Shown here one piece after another: positions 1 through 11,683 of a stretch of DNA of 64,000 nucleotides (the first letter of the stretch is position 1; each line of letters opens with the position of its first letter). The position numbers and the translations under genes were made by a program. The stretch is from contig NC_058189.1 of NCBI RefSeq assembly GCF_907165205.1, positions 48,138,270-48,202,269 on the forward strand, written 5' to 3'. The notes under the pieces are model-generated. The model searched no databases, was not told where the DNA came from, and was given only the letters and a program-made list of their open reading frames with translations. The DNA comes from Coccinella septempunctata. Lineage: Eukaryota; Arthropoda; Insecta; Coleoptera; Coccinellidae.

Positions 1-88
1 AAGTTTTGTATAGGTGATTTTTGTTAAAACGCTTCATTTTGACCAGTTCTACCTTGAAAAAAAAAGCCTCACCTTTAAATACACCCTG
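1..88. mobile_element. Right end of a CAGGGTG-type MITE, cut by the window edge
   Basis: The window opens inside a short inverted-repeat element that ends in ACACCCTG followed by TA at 89-90. The stretch at about 11-50, which includes CATTTTGACCAGTTCTACC, recurs inverted at about 43044-43090 and directly at about 43830-43855. It therefore belongs to the same family as the element at 43022-43891. No coding capacity is visible. Confidence 0.55.
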
Positions 89-212
89 TATAAAGCGATA
101 CAGAGCCTTCTGGAAGAGAAAATAACCCGATTTTTAGTTAAGAAACAAAATAATCCGTAAAAGTCTCGAAATAATCCACTGATTACAATAATATTAAAAA
201 CTGTCTCATGTT

Positions 213-533
213 CAATGGAAGCAGTACACCAGAGATTAATAATGAACATTGAACAAGGTGGTGCGTGCACCTCCCCCTTTATCAGTCGATGTAATTTGCT
301 CGTCCTTAAAACATGGCCAGCACGATCTCCTGATCTTAACCCAATGGTCATTTAAAAAGTTTAAAATATCAGGAATATATCAATAACAGAGATCAACAAA
401 TTCAGAGAATTGATGGTGGATGCTCTGATATACGGAATAACCCTCAAATCAGTTTTAACTCGAAATAGAAAAATAGTTGGAAAATGCATATCTGCGGGGA
501 GGCCATCTCTAGCAGCTTCTATGAAATTTCATT
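213..533 (+). pseudogene. Mariner-like transposase relic, C-terminal part
   Basis: Reading the + strand gives EQGGACTSPFISRC, then WPARSPDLNPM at about 313-345, and after a stop QQIQRI and GKCISAGRP. This order matches the end of insect Tc1/mariner transposases: an xxDGAPxH-like block, the WPxRSPDLxPxDF block carrying the last acidic residue, and a closing RxCxxxxGG segment. The catalytic Asp/Glu positions are lost or masked by stops, so the gene is dead. No TIRs could be paired around it. The assignment rests on short motifs only. Confidence 0.5.
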
Positions 534-1490
534 AGTAGTAATTATCTTTTTTTTTTGTTTGTTAGAAATTCAATTCACATACAAATTCTTTGTTTGAAAT
601 TATCAATTAATATTTGAAAGTATTCTTAGCACCTTGCTTAATAATCATGGTCCCAATAATCATTGAAATGAGCCGATTATTAATAATAATGGTTCTGCTA
701 GCTTAACTGGAGTGTTTCGAACTGAGAAGATAAATTTCAAATGTATGAATTTCATACCCCAAATAAAAACAAACAAAAAAATAAATAAAAAATCAAACGT
801 ATTGAATGGAATTTCCACAGGAGCTCTTATCAAGCATAGCGAAAACAAATTCGATGAATATAATTGTTTGTTGTTACAAACTAGGCATTCCACGTTTCAG
901 GGTCGTACAGAAATAAACCCAATACCATGAATGAATTAGGTCATTCGTGGATCGGAATGAGTTTCATGCATAACTGAATTGTCCAATTTCAGAATGGCAA
1001 AAGGCTGGTTCGTCCTCGGTTCATTACGGATGACTCATACGAATTCATCCAGGAAATAATGAACCCATCATGTAAATTGGATGTAGAATAAACAAGGTGT
1101 GACTTATGTATGTCGGGTACTAATTTATGTGATAAATGGTCTTTTCCCGTGAATTAATAGCATGTTGAAAATAAAGAGGTTTCCAGACGTAAACAAATAT
1201 TTGCAGTTGTGACTGCTAGAACGATTTGCTCTTAGCAGTCAAATGCTATGAAGCAATTGTTCGGCGTGCCTGGTTTAACCGTTTTGTGTTTTTGTTATAG
1301 TGAAACACAAGCAGATGAGCGTTAGCGTCAACTGCTCCTAAAGGATGATTATAGCATACCTGTAAAGCTAGCAGAAACATTTAGGAATTTAGAATTTTTT
1401 TCTGGCTTTAATTCTTTACCTAGCTAGTGAAAAAATATTGGAAAAAATCGAGCATTCTGCATTCAGCAAATCGAATGTTCATCAAAAATA

Positions 1491-2161
1491 CAGGGTGACC
1501 GATTCTAAAAGATCCGCTGAAATAACTCCTTGGGAAGAGCCTGGATCAAAAAATTTCACAAATTAAATTTTCTTAGTCTTCATGATGAGACCGAATGCAG
1601 ACATTTAGTCTTGCAATAAGATTTTTTTAGTAGTTTTTTTTAATAGGAAAATAGGAATATAAATTCTTCTACTTCGTTCTGCAAATAAACAATCTAAAAT
1701 CCAGTATTATGTACCAATGCATTTGTTTGCAGTGGTCACAATTTCAAAATTCGGCTTGCGGTCAGATGTTATCATCGCGGTGTAAACTCATGTCTGCGGT
1801 TGAAAAAAAATTGTTTTACATTCTGAATATGCTCATTACAAAAACGAATGGTTCTATTAGAAATAAATTTGAAATAAATTATCATTTGTTAAGCAGGAAA
1901 GACTTCGTATCTTCAGAGCAATTCATTTCATGGAAAAAGAGACAAAATCTTTTCAGTTTCTCACCAAGATTTATATTCTGCAAAGAAAAATGAATATTCA
2001 CTAATAAAAAAATTCACTCGATCTTGAAATGACCCAAGGTCAGATAAAATGTCGGCATTCGATGTCCACCTGAAGACTAGGAAAGTTAAATTTGAAATAT
2101 TTTTCGATTCAAGGTCTTCCCAAGGAGTTATCTCATATATCTCTTAAAATGAGTCACCCTG
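1491..2161. mobile_element. Foldback MITE with ends CAGGGTGAC...GTCACCCTG, TA-flanked
   Basis: The element starts CAGGGTGACCGATTCTAAAA and ends TTAAAATGAGTCACCCTG, with TA at 1489-1490 and at 2162-2163. The first roughly 100 bp pair with the last 100 bp; for example ATAACTCCTTGGGAAGA near 1520 appears inverted near 2113. Length is 671 bp. A 94-codon reading frame in the middle (1709-1993) has no recognisable motif. TA duplication and inverted ends fit a non-autonomous Tc1/mariner-like element. Confidence 0.75.
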
Positions 2162-2908
2162 TATAATAACACAATAATTCTTAATCCAGTGCCATTTCTA
2201 CTCATATATTTTTTGCCAAACAATGATTTTAAGATTGTCTAGCTAGCAGAACTGTAAAACAACACCTAAGGTGAAATCCACTCAAACTATAATTTCAGGA
2301 CCTTTTCATGTTGATTGATTACCCTATTTGAGAGGGGTCTACACCGTTTTAGTGGTCAATTCAAAAAGAGAAAATAATGAATATCTTACATCAGAAACCA
2401 CTCATTTATATGGGGTTTTCATTATAATTCAATTCAATCAGTTCGTCATCTCGGAAAGTCAAAAAAATTTTTATTCGTCAAAAGGAAAAAAAAATTGTTT
2501 TCATTGAAGAACTAAAATTCATCCATGTCATTGACTTTCCGAGGTGAAATTATCTCTTCTATGAATTTCCACATGAAAAAATTTTTCGAAAAGTCTCGCC
2601 TTTGGCTACAATTCGTATCCTGGTGAAATTGAAAAAAGACGTGTGTTAAGTGCTGCCATGTTTTCGACGAAAGTGGAAACTATTTTAATATTCGTAACTT
2701 CTACTTATCGCTCAAGTGTTCTGGCAACACCCCACATTCTGGTAGTCTTTCCCCCCTTTACGCCTTATACGGATGGCGATAAAAGTCCCGTGGTATAAAC
2801 TCTTCTTAAACATTATTTTCACTCAAAAATCGGGGTTCAAAATTACTTTAACTGGAAACCTCTTTGAACATAGGTATGAATTTACACCGTCCATCTTTTC
2901 CTTCTATA

Positions 2909-3600
2909 CAGGGTGATTCATTGGGAAATGCGCATACAGTAAGGGTAGATAAATGACACCAAGGTGCCTCTAAATAACCAATATTTTATGGGTATATCTT
3001 CCTTTAATACTAGAATACAGGGTGATTAAATGATTTCTCACATTTTTTTTATTAATCGTAAGACCCTACACATTTCATAATACACATTTACCTTTATAGA
3101 TTCTTCGTCCTCGGTTGAGTCGATAAAAAATAAAAACAGGCTTTTTTCAAGTCTTGCCTAAAAAAATTAATCAGTAGGTCTTGAGTCGAAACAACTCCCT
3201 GCATGTCAATATTTTGAAATTTTGTTTACAAATTCAGAAAAATTGGAAAAAAATGAGTAAAACTGTATTATTCTGGTTTTTAAATTTTTAACTTTAGTCA
3301 AATTTAGATGTTTCGTTCATAGGGTGGTAGAAAAATGAAAAACAAATGAATAGCCTTTCCAAAATGGCACTTTTCCAGATTAATTCCATGAAATTATTAA
3401 GCTTCTTAAATAGTGGATCCCCATTTTATTGAAATACGAAAGGCCATGCCGGTTATTGGGACAAATTATTATTTACAATAACTGACTCTCGAACACCCCG
3501 TATGCGTAAGAAAATTATCATAACATGTGTTTAACGCACAACATTGAAAAAAGAATGGAAAATGATAATCATGTTCATTCCGAAGAAACCATAATAACTT
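2909..3600. repeat. Cluster of CAGGGTGATT repeat ends, undetermined elements
   Basis: TACAGGGTGATT occurs at about 2908 and 3014, TACAGGGTGTTG at about 3703 and a decayed TATAGGGTGATT at about 3824. An inverted CACCCCGTA sits near 3495. The block after 2908 includes GGTAGATAAATGACACC, which resembles TAGTGGGTAAATGACACC inside the MITE at 57979-58318. Individual borders could not be paired. No gene is visible. Confidence 0.35.
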
Positions 3601-3909
3601 TATTTGATACAAAAATAACGTTGGTACAAATCTATATTACAAAGGTTGAACATAACAGAAAATCAAAAGACTAGAATTTGTGAATGAAATTTCAAAATAT
3701 TGATATACAGGGTGTTGTTGCGACTCGAAACCATCTCATTGAACCTGGAATGAGAATTTTTCAACAAGTTAATCGATAGCACCCCTGACGAAGAACATAC
3801 GAAACAAAAATCACAAGAATGTATAGGGTGATTCAGAACTAATATTGAATTCAAAAAATGGAAAAAATTTGTGAATTTGGTTACAAAGAATGGTAGAACC
3901 ATAAATATA

Positions 3910-5118
3910 TACTTCATTCAAATTTATTTTAGCAGTCGGTTGGCCATGAAATAATTTTCTCAAGTTTTTGTAACTAGAACGAAGTTAGGTTGGCACTCAT
4001 GAAATGTCGTTAATGTCATAACGTCGTTGCCACAACTAATATCAATTTTTATTACGAAAATGCCGAAAGTGATTGAAAAAAGAGACAGGGTTTCAGGAAG
4101 TGCTATTTGGAATTCAGGTCCGCTCATTCAAATACATAGTTATACCCTGATATTCTAAAATCCACAATACGTCAGACGGTAGCGAACATATTCAATGTAA
4201 GAGAATTTATATAATGTTTCATCTGAATCTAAACGACTTATATTTCAGCTGGATATTTCCACAATCAGAAAGTTTGTGAATGAAGAGGATGACAAAGAAT
4301 TTCCTTCTATTGGGAGACCCAAAAAAGTGGTGGCATTTGAGAATTTTATGTTTGAGTGAATTAATGCGAAAAGTTTACTACAGGATTTTCGATAAATGTC
4401 ATCGGAGAATAAGTTCCCTAAAATGGATTTTTCTATTTTTCATTTGACTTGTCCTATACAATGTAAATGTGTTAAGGTACTAATAAATACCTAATTATTA
4501 TTATTACATCAATGTATTAAGATGAATAGCCACAAATACGCGGAATGTGCCCTGTTACTTGTTTATTCATGTGAAATTTTTGTTCAAAGGTGAAGTTCAT
4601 CTTAACTTGAAACTTCCTTCAATTCCTTTTACTTATATTGATGCAAGATGATTTTTATTGAAGAATTTAACATTCTTGCAATTATCTGTTAATTCCTTCG
4701 GGAGATACCCATTCCCAACCACTGCATCATATGCATTTCATCTTCGGGTTAATATTTTTGAAATCTACAAATGATGTAAGCCAAAGAAGATAACGAACAT
4801 TAACTCTCCTCAAGCTAGTGCATATTCTGATATTATACTGATCTCTTTTATTTTCCATGCAAATAACTGGATTTGGTATGCCTTCAATCAGTTTGTATAA
4901 ACTTCAATTATGTTCGTCACATATTTTCCGAAGAGATTCGACATTGTGATAAAATACGTAATAACAGAAAATTTTACGTAGAACGGGCAACATAGCGTTG
5001 ATTTAAAATCCAAAAATGTTTTGACAAGCTTCATAACCCCACATTTTCGTACTATACAGAGTGAAATGTGTCAAATTTCCATGGCCAACCGACTGCTAAA
5101 ATAAAAGTGAATGAAGTA
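3910..5118. mobile_element. DNA transposon copy A with TIR TACTTCATTCA...TTTTAGCAGTCGGTTGGCCATG
   Basis: The left end holds ATTTTAGCAGTCGGTTGGCC (3927-3946) and the right end its inverse at 5083-5102. The similarity runs outward to TACTTCATTCA with TA beyond each end. The interior holds a decayed reading frame: ATGCCGAAAGTGATTGAAAA near 4060, then a stretch with GTAAGA...TTTCAG borders (about 4199-4250), then a second segment reading LDISTIRKFVNEEDD. That may be a transposase amino end with an intron, but I cannot name the superfamily. A partial second copy lies at 42862-44122. Confidence 0.65.
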
Positions 5119-5120
5119 TA

Positions 5121-6235
5121 GGTTATTTAGAGTCAGCCTGTGTTTTTACAGAATATTCCTGTAAATATTCTTGTAAATTTTTTGAAATTCGTGGAAGTGT
5201 CGTTAACCTTCGTTTTTCAAATTGGCGGCTCTTTGCTTAATTATGAAAATTTAGTTCCTCATAAAATTCTGCGTTGTTTGAACGTCAAATTTTCGCCAGA
5301 AATTTGTATTTCAACATGAAATTACGAAAACAAATCTGAAAATGAAACTAAAAACAAAGATTATGGAGGAATTCCACTTTCCGTGAGCTTTCTAATTCTA
5401 ATGCGTACATGGTATATGTTTCCATTTGAAAAACGGAAGTTGGACGGGTGCGGCGAAGCTGTTGAAGAAAAACACACAATTTTATTGATAGAAAATGAGG
5501 GTAAAAAAACCAATTGACGAGTTTCAGCAGTTTGAATTGAAGAAATATTATTTTCATTCCAGACTTGTGCCAACCGGTATATTTTTGTTGAACCTCATCA
5601 AAATGGGATGCTGAAATCTTCATATTGAAATATTTCGGCTACACCCGTTGATCAGAAACGTATATCCTTCATTACATCCATCGATGTACATATGTATTTC
5701 CATACAATCGAACCTCAAAAACAGTAACCCTTGATTAGTAAATAATTCATTCCCGTAGGAAGCGAGGAGGTTAACGAACTTCTATTCTACCAGACAAACT
5801 CGTTATGAAATTCGTCATTCGGCTAGAAATAAATTTGTCCAGCTCGAGGTTCGGTGGATATGGATTGTCACGTTTTCGATGGGGCAGCAGAGAGCATTGT
5901 GATTCACAAGTGAGGAATTGCTTTTAGCCGAAATGATAAACCCAATTACTGGAAATGGAATTCGTTAATGAGCAGGATGGCCCTATCTAGTATGTGATGT
6001 GATGGAAATTTACGTAATGCTAGTACGAGAGCAAAACGTCGAAAAAACAACCATTTTTTGTGAGACAATAATGAAGTGAACATATGTACATATTTAATTC
6101 AGTTTTCATTTTGATACCAAATCAAAACTTATTCACTGCTTTTTATTCAAAAAAATTTTAATTGATTTTTTTGTCCAATACCAATCTTACTTTCAATTAA
6201 GGAATGCATTATTGATTCTTTTGATATCATTCACA
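5121..6235. other. Intergenic, no gene recognised
   Basis: This AT-rich stretch has two overlapping frames at about 5350-5620 on the - strand that share the same bases and show no protein motif. I see no tRNA, repeat pair or splice-flanked exon that can be supported. Confidence 0.4.
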
Positions 6236-6665
6236 TTGCAAATGTTTCTTTCCAATAGCGGGTATTCTAGATCATTGAACTCACCTGACTATTAAATAAC
6301 AACATAATTGAAATCCAGCAAATTCGTGTTTTTCTCTCATACATATGAATAATATATTATTAAAATTCAGCCAACCCAAAACGGTTTTTTTACCCTTTTG
6401 CGATCATTGACTTCGCAGGTGCCTTGACCAACAACGTAGTACATATTCGAAAATTTGAAGGAGTCTGCATGCTTTTAGCAACCGAATTAAAGATTGCAAA
6501 ATTCATGTTCGACACTCGAATATGCAAATAATATACTAGCAAAATTTCAGCCTCCCTAAAATGGTTTCGTGAGACATTTGCAATTATTCACTAAAAAAAG
6601 GTACATATTTTAAAACTCTGAGGACGTCTCCTTTTTTTAACAACCGAATCAATATCTGCCAATCA
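6236..6665. repeat. Diverged tandem repeat, unit about 165-180 bp
   Basis: Two recognisable units follow each other. The marks AATAATATATTATTAAAATTCAGCC (about 6347) and AATAATATACTAGCAAAATTTCAGCC (about 6527) correspond, as do GTACATATTCGAAAA (about 6438) and GTACATATTTTAAAA (about 6601), and AGCAACCGAATTAAAGAT and AACAACCGAATCAATAT. Identity is modest, so the duplication is old or derives from one decayed transposon. Confidence 0.5.
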
Positions 6666-6703
6666 AGTCCTACATTCCAGAAAATACGATTCCAAGACTG
6701 AAG

Positions 6704-7084
6704 TTGGGTAAACCTTTATGGTCCAACTCTTTTCTCAATTCGAATATAAGGGACAAGGACCTTTGGCAGTCTGAATGGAATACGTGCACTATTTTCAACA
6801 AAGAATTAGTTACTGATCCTTCGAATAGAGTTCCTGGTTTTGATCTTCCCAGAAAAATATGGTGTATTCTGAATCGTACAGGAAGAAGTGACGGACGTTG
6901 GTATAGTATGCTTATTAGGTGGAATTCAGTTGAAAGCCCTAGCTTTGAATGCGGGGAACCAGAAGAAAGCATGAATCATCAGGTTAATCATCGTTCGATT
7001 TATAAATTTCAGGATGGTTTTAGGGCTATACATGCAGTTTCCGGTTCCTTTTTGAATTGGGTTGTCAATTTTAGGTCAATCTGA
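6704..7084 (+). pseudogene. 3' end of a non-LTR retrotransposon ORF2
   Basis: The 126-residue frame contains FDLPRKIWCILNRTGRSDG, then MLIRWN and CGEPEESMNH. This is the usual closing module of Jockey/R1-type ORF2 proteins: a Trp-x-x-Leu-Asn-Arg segment followed by a Cys/His cluster of the form CxCGxxxxxxxH. The first Cys of the cluster is Phe here (FECGEPEE), and the second His is in a changed context (NHQVNHRSIYKFQ). Only this tail is present; no reverse transcriptase precedes it. A 5'-truncated, inactive retrotransposon copy is the best reading. Confidence 0.6.
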
Positions 7085-7767
7085 CATATTGAATCTAATT
7101 TTATTATTTTATCTTTTTCTGCTTTTGTTTTCTCTCTATTTCAGATAAAAGTTTCTGGTATCTTGGAGAAGACTTACTGGTTTTTCCTTTTTGTCGAAGA
7201 AATTTTTGCAGTCCTTCAATATGAATATTTTAGCTTATTTCGTGAACAATTTCATCTCTTGCAATCCACTACACTCACGAGGATAGTGAGGTTTGACAGA
7301 CTTAAAGAAAGCCTCGGTTGAACTAGAATTTATATATCATTATGAAAAATTTGTTCTTGCAGAAAAAAATTGTTTTGAGAATTGTCTACCATTCAATAAA
7401 TAATCTGGAAATTACCTTTTGGAATCCTTATTGAATATGCCAACTTTTAAATTTGCTTGCCAAACTCGCATACAACTGTTTTTTTCAGTACAATTAGAAA
7501 GCTGGGCGAAGTATTCTGAAATATATATTTGTTTGGGCAAAAACTGACATTTTCTTCCAAACTGGAGCAGCTAGCTTTGAATTTTAGGCCACAATACCTA
7601 TACATTATTCAGGTATATATAACGAAAAAACCTCGGAAAAAACATTTGGAAACGTGAAGACTTGTAGCTACAGGAGTTAAAAGGCCATCTAGGGTGCAGA
7701 TTTTCTCGATTTTCGAATGTCTATAATTTTTTTTAATTTTTCTGATGACCATTTGACAAGGCTTGTA

Positions 7768-8444
7768 CAGGGTGTCCGAGTTAAAGTGTCCCTTTACCTT
7801 ATTGTGGAAACTGAAGGAGCTAGAAGAAAAAGTTAAATACACAACTTGTCTGCAATCGATTGAACTTTTATTTTTTATAACCCACCAATAGAGTGTGCTC
7901 CGTTTTTTCTCTGTTAGTATCAACTTTCTTATTTTAAATGGAACACCCTGTATATTATTGTATTTTTGAATTCCTTGTCAAACTTTACGGTAACATTGGC
8001 ATGAGATATTCGACTTTTCTATTTGAATTTTTAACTTTAATTTTTGAAGACCCTGTATACCAGATTGCTAAAAATTGAGATGAAAATGAAAAAATTTGGT
8101 GTTGATACATTCATTAGATAACTAGTATCAGCTATTTTAGTGAGCACCTACAGCTGCCAAAATTTTAGGAAAAAGTCGAATCGGTGCTATATAGGACCAT
8201 GATTGTCATACCAGAGTTGTCTTAAAATTTGACAAGGAATTAAAAAGTTCAATAATATACAGGGTGTTACATTCAAAATAAGAAAGTTGATACCAACAGG
8301 GAAAAAACGGAGCACCCTGTATTAAGGTGGGTTATAAAAAATAGAGGTTCAATCGATTACAGACAAGTTTTGAATTCAACTTTTTCTCCTAGCTCATTTA
8401 GTTTCCACAATAAGGTGTAGAGACACTTTAACTCGGACACCCTG
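7768..8444. mobile_element. Foldback MITE, arms about 220 bp
   Basis: It starts CAGGGTGTCCGAGTTAAAGT and ends ACTTTAACTCGGACACCCTG, with TA at 7766-7767 and 8445-8446. The left arm (7768-7990) pairs with the right arm (8220-8444) across landmarks such as TTCCACAATAAGG, CAATCGATT and AATTCCTTGTCAAA. Within each arm a second ACACCCTG/CAGGGTGT site (about 7943 and 8262) marks an inner border, so each arm may itself be a roughly 180-bp MITE. Length is 677 bp. There is no coding potential. Confidence 0.75.
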
Positions 8445-8793
8445 TACCTACAGTCCCTGGCCAGTTTATTAGACGAACTGAGGATTTTTTTTATATTTAC
8501 TGGTATTGCTCGAGGAAAAAGCAGAATATTTGAATTTCATTTCCACAGAATGTTAGTTTCATCTACGACTCTCATTAAATTGTTCTATTTGGCATTTTAT
8601 TTATTTATTTATTTATTTATTTTTATTTATTTATTTATTCAAAGGAGTACAAAACAGGACGAACCCAATTATATGCACTCACTAATAATTACAGTTTAGG
8701 TTATTACGATGCAAAAGAGAAAATTAAACATAAAAATTTTTCTACAATATAAATGGATGCACAAACAAAAAAAAACAGTCATCATTACATAGC

Positions 8794-11109
8794 CTAACTA
8801 TGATTAATAAAAAATCGTTTCAATCCAGTCGAAAAACTCTCTGGTGATAGTGAAAAAGCATCCACAGATGCAAGGGCCGACAACGAGTTATATGACCTGA
8901 GGCATCTAACCAAAGGTGAATTCAGGTGATAATTGGTGAAACTTTGGGGTATATGAAATACAAACTTATTCCGTGTGTTATAAGATGGCACATTAAAGGA
9001 GATCACACTGACAAGTTCACAACAGTCTGAAATATTTTTTATGATCTTGTAAACAAACTTTACATCCCTCATCATTCGCTGATCAGCAAGGTTCAACAAT
9101 TTCAATTTCTTCATGATTTGTCCCCTGTTGTTTACAGTATTATGATGAAATTTTTTATTTATGTGCCTAATTAATTTATTTTGAACATTTTCTAACCTAT
9201 TTATGTAAATATTATAATATGGGTTCCAGATGACCGAACCAAATGTTAAGACACTTTGCACATATGCTACATAGAGAGCTCTTATAGAGTTACATTGATG
9301 AAAATTTTTACATATTCTGATTATAAAACCTAGCATTCTATGAGCCTTTTTGGATACATAATTAATATGATGATCAAAAATGAGTTTGGAATCATAGAAT
9401 ATACCCAAATCCTTAATTACAGAGACTGCACTCAAGGCATTATTGTTTATTTTATATTGGGTCTTAATAATGTTTTTATTGCGAGAAAATGTTATATAAC
9501 GACACTTACTGAAGTTGAGAAAGAGCGAGTGTTCTTGGCAATATTTGAAGAGTCTATCCAAGTCCTCTTGAAGCTTGACAGAATCTGATAAGCTAGAAAT
9601 GGCACAGAAAATTTTCAGATCATCAGCGTACATCAGAAACTTTGTGAATCTGAAGCAGTCTACAATATTGTTGACGTATATATTGAAGAGAAGGGGTCCC
9701 AAATGAGACCCCTGTGGTACACCAGAAGTGAGATTTTTATAGGAAGAGCAATAATCACCAATAACAACTGATTGGCGTCTATCATTGATATAGGAAGTAA
9801 TCCACCTCAGCAAAGTACCGTGTACGCCGACCTCATCAAGCCTCCGAATTAAAATGGTGTGATCGATTTTGTCAAAGGCCTTGCTGAAATCAGCATAGAC
9901 CGTATCTACCTGAAGACCTGCGTTTATCTGCTCGAGAAGAAAATTAGTATACAAAAACAAGTTGGTTTCGACAGACCTACCCCTCATAAAACCATGCTGC
10001 TCAACGTTGATGATGTTCTTAACCTCACTATATAAAAAGTCATATATGATTGACTCAAAAATTTTAGCGATGATGCACAATTTTGATATAGGCCTATAGT
10101 TCTCCAAAAGTTGTTTATTTCCAGATTTATGAATTGGCACAATTAAGGCAGTCTTCCAGATTGTGGGAAAGCAACCTTCCCTTAAAGATTTGTTGAACAA
10201 CTTGTGAAGAGGAGTAACAAAAGAAGAGGCGCAATTCTTGAGCAAACATGTGGGCAAATTATCTGGCCCAGGAGGTTTATTTGGCAGATCTTTTATTTTC
10301 TTCAGAATGATTTGAGGCGGTATAGAAAATGATTCAACGTACTGGTATTCGTGAACAAAGCACGAAGGATTGATCAGACTCGACGGATTGAAGACAGAAG
10401 CGAAGTGGTCAGAAAACTCCTCTGCAATGTCCTGATGATCTGTAATGACCCTGTTCGTTTTATTTTCTTTTATTGCCGTGATGGAAACTTTAGCCCCTTT
10501 TTTATTTTTGGCAAACTGCCACAACAGTTTCGGATTGGAACCTATCGAAGACTCAACAGAGTCCAAATATTTTTTGTAGTCAGATTCAATTAGAAATTTT
10601 GAACGACTCCTCAATACTTTGAACTCTTGGTAGTCTAGGATGTTTTTGAATCGTTTCCACTTTCTATGAATCCTCCTTTTCTCTTTTATTACTTTAAAAG
10701 TTGAGTAACTCAGCCAACTAGGTGAATTCGATGAGTTAAAGGATGATTTAGGTACATACATCTCGATCAATTCAAAAACCTTTCTATAAAATACATCAAC
10801 ACATTGCTCAGTATTCAGACCCCCAAACCTCTCGTCCCACTCAACCTCATCCAATTTGTTGGAAATAAGCTCGTAGTCGGCTTTCGAATAATTAAATTTT
10901 TTCTTAGCTAGCCTTTCCTTTTGGAAACTGAACACTTTCCGCCCAACATAATCAAATTCTAAAGTATTATGAAACTTGTCCTCATTCACCAAAGGTTCCT
11001 TAGAAATTTTCAATCCTCTAACAGAAAAATCATTGTTCAGAACTAAATCTAATGTATTATGAGAACAATTTTGATAGTGATTGAACTGTGAGAGGCCACA
11101 ATATGACAT
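8794..11109 (-). CDS. Reverse transcriptase part of ORF2, Jockey-like
   Basis: This is a 771-residue open frame. It contains an entry region with PPGPDNLPTCLLKNC, the thumb/fingers block NYRPISKLCIIAKIFE, HGFMRGRSVETNL, the first catalytic Asp block YADFSKAFDKIDHTIL, GVPQGSHLGPLLFNIYVNNI, and the YADD catalytic box in FLMYADDLKIF. The carboxyl end has the Trp-Asn-Pro segment FGSVIWNPYYNIYINRLENV common to Jockey-group ORF2. No RNase H is seen. The protein would copy the element RNA at a nicked target site in the nucleus. It reads unbroken but is separated from its endonuclease by a frameshift near 11145, so translation from its first Met would lack the endonuclease. Confidence 0.85.
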   Translation of the reverse strand: MSYCGLSQFNHYQNCSHNTLDLVLNNDFSVRGLKISKEPLVNEDKFHNTLEFDYVGRKVFSFQKERLAKKKFNYSKADYELISNKLDEVEWDERFGGLNTEQCVDVFYRKVFELIEMYVPKSSFNSSNSPSWLSYSTFKVIKEKRRIHRKWKRFKNILDYQEFKVLRSRSKFLIESDYKKYLDSVESSIGSNPKLLWQFAKNKKGAKVSITAIKENKTNRVITDHQDIAEEFSDHFASVFNPSSLINPSCFVHEYQYVESFSIPPQIILKKIKDLPNKPPGPDNLPTCLLKNCASSFVTPLHKLFNKSLREGCFPTIWKTALIVPIHKSGNKQLLENYRPISKLCIIAKIFESIIYDFLYSEVKNIINVEQHGFMRGRSVETNLFLYTNFLLEQINAGLQVDTVYADFSKAFDKIDHTILIRRLDEVGVHGTLLRWITSYINDRRQSVVIGDYCSSYKNLTSGVPQGSHLGPLLFNIYVNNIVDCFRFTKFLMYADDLKIFCAISSLSDSVKLQEDLDRLFKYCQEHSLFLNFSKCRYITFSRNKNIIKTQYKINNNALSAVSVIKDLGIFYDSKLIFDHHINYVSKKAHRMLGFIIRICKNFHQCNSIRALYVAYVQSVLTFGSVIWNPYYNIYINRLENVQNKLIRHINKKFHHNTVNNRGQIMKKLKLLNLADQRMMRDVKFVYKIIKNISDCCELVSVISFNVPSYNTRNKFVFHIPQSFTNYHLNSPLVRCLRSYNSLSALASVDAFSLSPESFSTGLKRFFINHS

Positions 11110-11114
11110 AGTAT

Positions 11115-11660
11115 CTACGAAATGATTTGTATGAACATCGGTAAAATTAAGAGGGATACAATACTATTCACATTATCATATTGCCATTCAATAGAAGGCA
11201 GATTGAAATCACCACAAATTACAAATGAATCATTTGGATGGTCATTGATTATGTCCTCCAATTTAGAACAGAAATTTTGTAAGCTCAAAAAGTCACCTGG
11301 TGGGAGATACGCACAGCATAGATGGAACCTGGATGAGTTGCTTGTCACAGTAAGCCATAGATCCTCAGCATCAGATATCCATTCGGACCTCGGAATGGCA
11401 CACAAATGTTTATTAACCGCGATCAAAACTCCTCCTCCGTCACGCTTGGTCGAGCTACTCTCATCACGATCGCGACGAAATACCTCAAAGGCATCGCAAA
11501 AAACTTCACTATCAGCTATCGCACCGTTGAGCCACGTTTCAGTTAGACAAATAACATCATAATCACAGTTAAGGGAATTTTTGTAAATATTGGCTAGTTT
11601 GGATTTCAAACCGCGCACATTTTGGTACAGAATAGAAATACCCGTCACGATTGAGCGCAA
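11115..11660 (-). pseudogene. Apurinic-type endonuclease domain of the same ORF2
   Basis: The frame shows ILYQNVRGLKSK (Asn of the first motif), VICLTETWL (catalytic Glu), GGGVLIAV, CCAYLPPG and FVICGDFNLPSIEW (Asp/Asn motif). These are the ordered motifs of the EEP-type endonuclease that opens non-LTR ORF2 proteins. The frame ends at 11115 with a stop. Reading one frame over, TDVHTNHFVDTMSYCG runs straight into the reverse transcriptase frame, so a single indel near 11145 has broken an originally continuous ORF2. Confidence 0.75.
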
Positions 11661-11683
11661 TAACCGAAAATTACCAAACTGAA

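Noticed and set aside
49..351. 100-codon - strand frame at the window start
   Set aside because: It is antisense to the mariner-like relic motifs and the MITE end.
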